From the NCBI GenBank assembly GCA_024704765.1, contig JAKMXF010000054.1:1-46080 (forward strand): a DNA stretch of 46,080 nt, given 5' to 3'. A program made the translations under genes and the position numbers. This stretch comes from Oopsacas minuta. Its lineage: Eukaryota; Porifera; Hexactinellida; Lyssacinosida; Leucopsacidae. The number at the start of each line of letters is the position of its first letter. Position 1 is the stretch's first letter. This document shows, piece by piece, positions 45,772-46,080 of the stretch. Below the pieces are notes generated by a model that searched no databases, had not been told where the DNA came from, and saw only the letters and a list, made by a program, of their open reading frames with translations.

Positions 45772-46080
45772 GCAACTGTGAGGTTAGCGGAGTATTCCAA
45801 ACGGATAACTTCACCCACTCTAAATTTATATTTGGATAAATTGACTACTCGTTCTAACTCTTTTAGTCTTTCGTCCCAGTTTAGTCATAACAATCACCAC
45901 AATTGTTATGAATAATTCTTCTTTCAATAAATGCCTTATTAAATATGGATTTAATTATTTCTACAGCTTTCCCAACCAAGTTATTAGCAGATAAGATGTA
46001 GAATTACCTTGATCTCACTTTGGCAATTTATTTGATGCCCAGGAACAGAAAGGGGAATATTTGGTAACATGTCTTTGTTA
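45772..46080 (+). repeat. R1-related unit 3, cut by window end
   Basis: Begins GCAACTGTGAGGTTAGCGGA, matching the opening of unit 1, about 970 bp after unit 2. Similarity beyond the first 80 bases is weak. The series may continue outside the window. Confidence 0.4.

Noticed and set aside
1-46080. CRISPR array, prokaryotic operon, rRNA or tRNA genes
   Set aside because: No regularly spaced repeats, no tRNA A/B boxes and no rRNA-like sequence seen. The presence of a spliced-type exon and mariner/hAT elements indicates eukaryotic nuclear DNA.

Overview
This is AT-rich eukaryotic nuclear DNA, most likely from an arthropod. Three things point that way: several dead Tc1/mariner elements (including two of the DD37D maT type), hAT elements with 8-bp target duplications, and two copies of an unnamed protein family that I recall as repeated in arthropod and cnidarian genomes. 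A crustacean such as a parasitic copepod would fit, but the sequence alone does not settle this. There are no bacterial operons, ribosome binding sites, rRNA or recognisable tRNA genes.

The only well-supported host gene piece is one intact exon on the minus strand (10559-10152). It encodes the middle of a stomatin-like protein 2 (STOML2/SLP-2) and has plausible splice sites at both ends. I could not find its partner exons in the window. A second protein-like stretch at 95-1254 reads as a long coding sequence with in-frame stops. I do not recognise it.

Layout. 1-1254: unidentified degenerate coding sequence. 1840-4310: dispersed repeat R2, split by a maT element (2216-3517). 6926-8597 (minus) and 13880-15530 (plus): two broken copies of the unnamed family, called family X here, which carries Cys/His clusters. 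Between them are the STOML2 exon, a mariner (11088-12389) and a 121-bp hairpin (12401-12521). 16561-16740: another R2 copy. 17573-18826 and 19810-21146: two more mariners. 21756-25688: two different hAT elements back to back. 29480-29700: worn Tc1 relic. 30953-32563: a 1.6-kb fold-back element. 34264-36030: second copy of the first hAT family. 37925-41028: a maT and a mariner flanking one R1 repeat copy, followed by a hAT end fragment. 43454-46080: successive R1-related units running to the window edge.

The transposases do not work together as a system. Each carries stops, frameshifts or lost catalytic residues, so the window is best read as a layered graveyard of DNA transposons around one conserved exon. 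Its most useful information is historical: a paralogous empty site for one maT insertion, two hATs that used the same 8-bp target, and inverted arms in a fold-back element whose transposase is not evident. Large stretches (4311-6925, 8598-10151, 25689-29480, 32564-34263, 41425-43453) hold nothing I can name.
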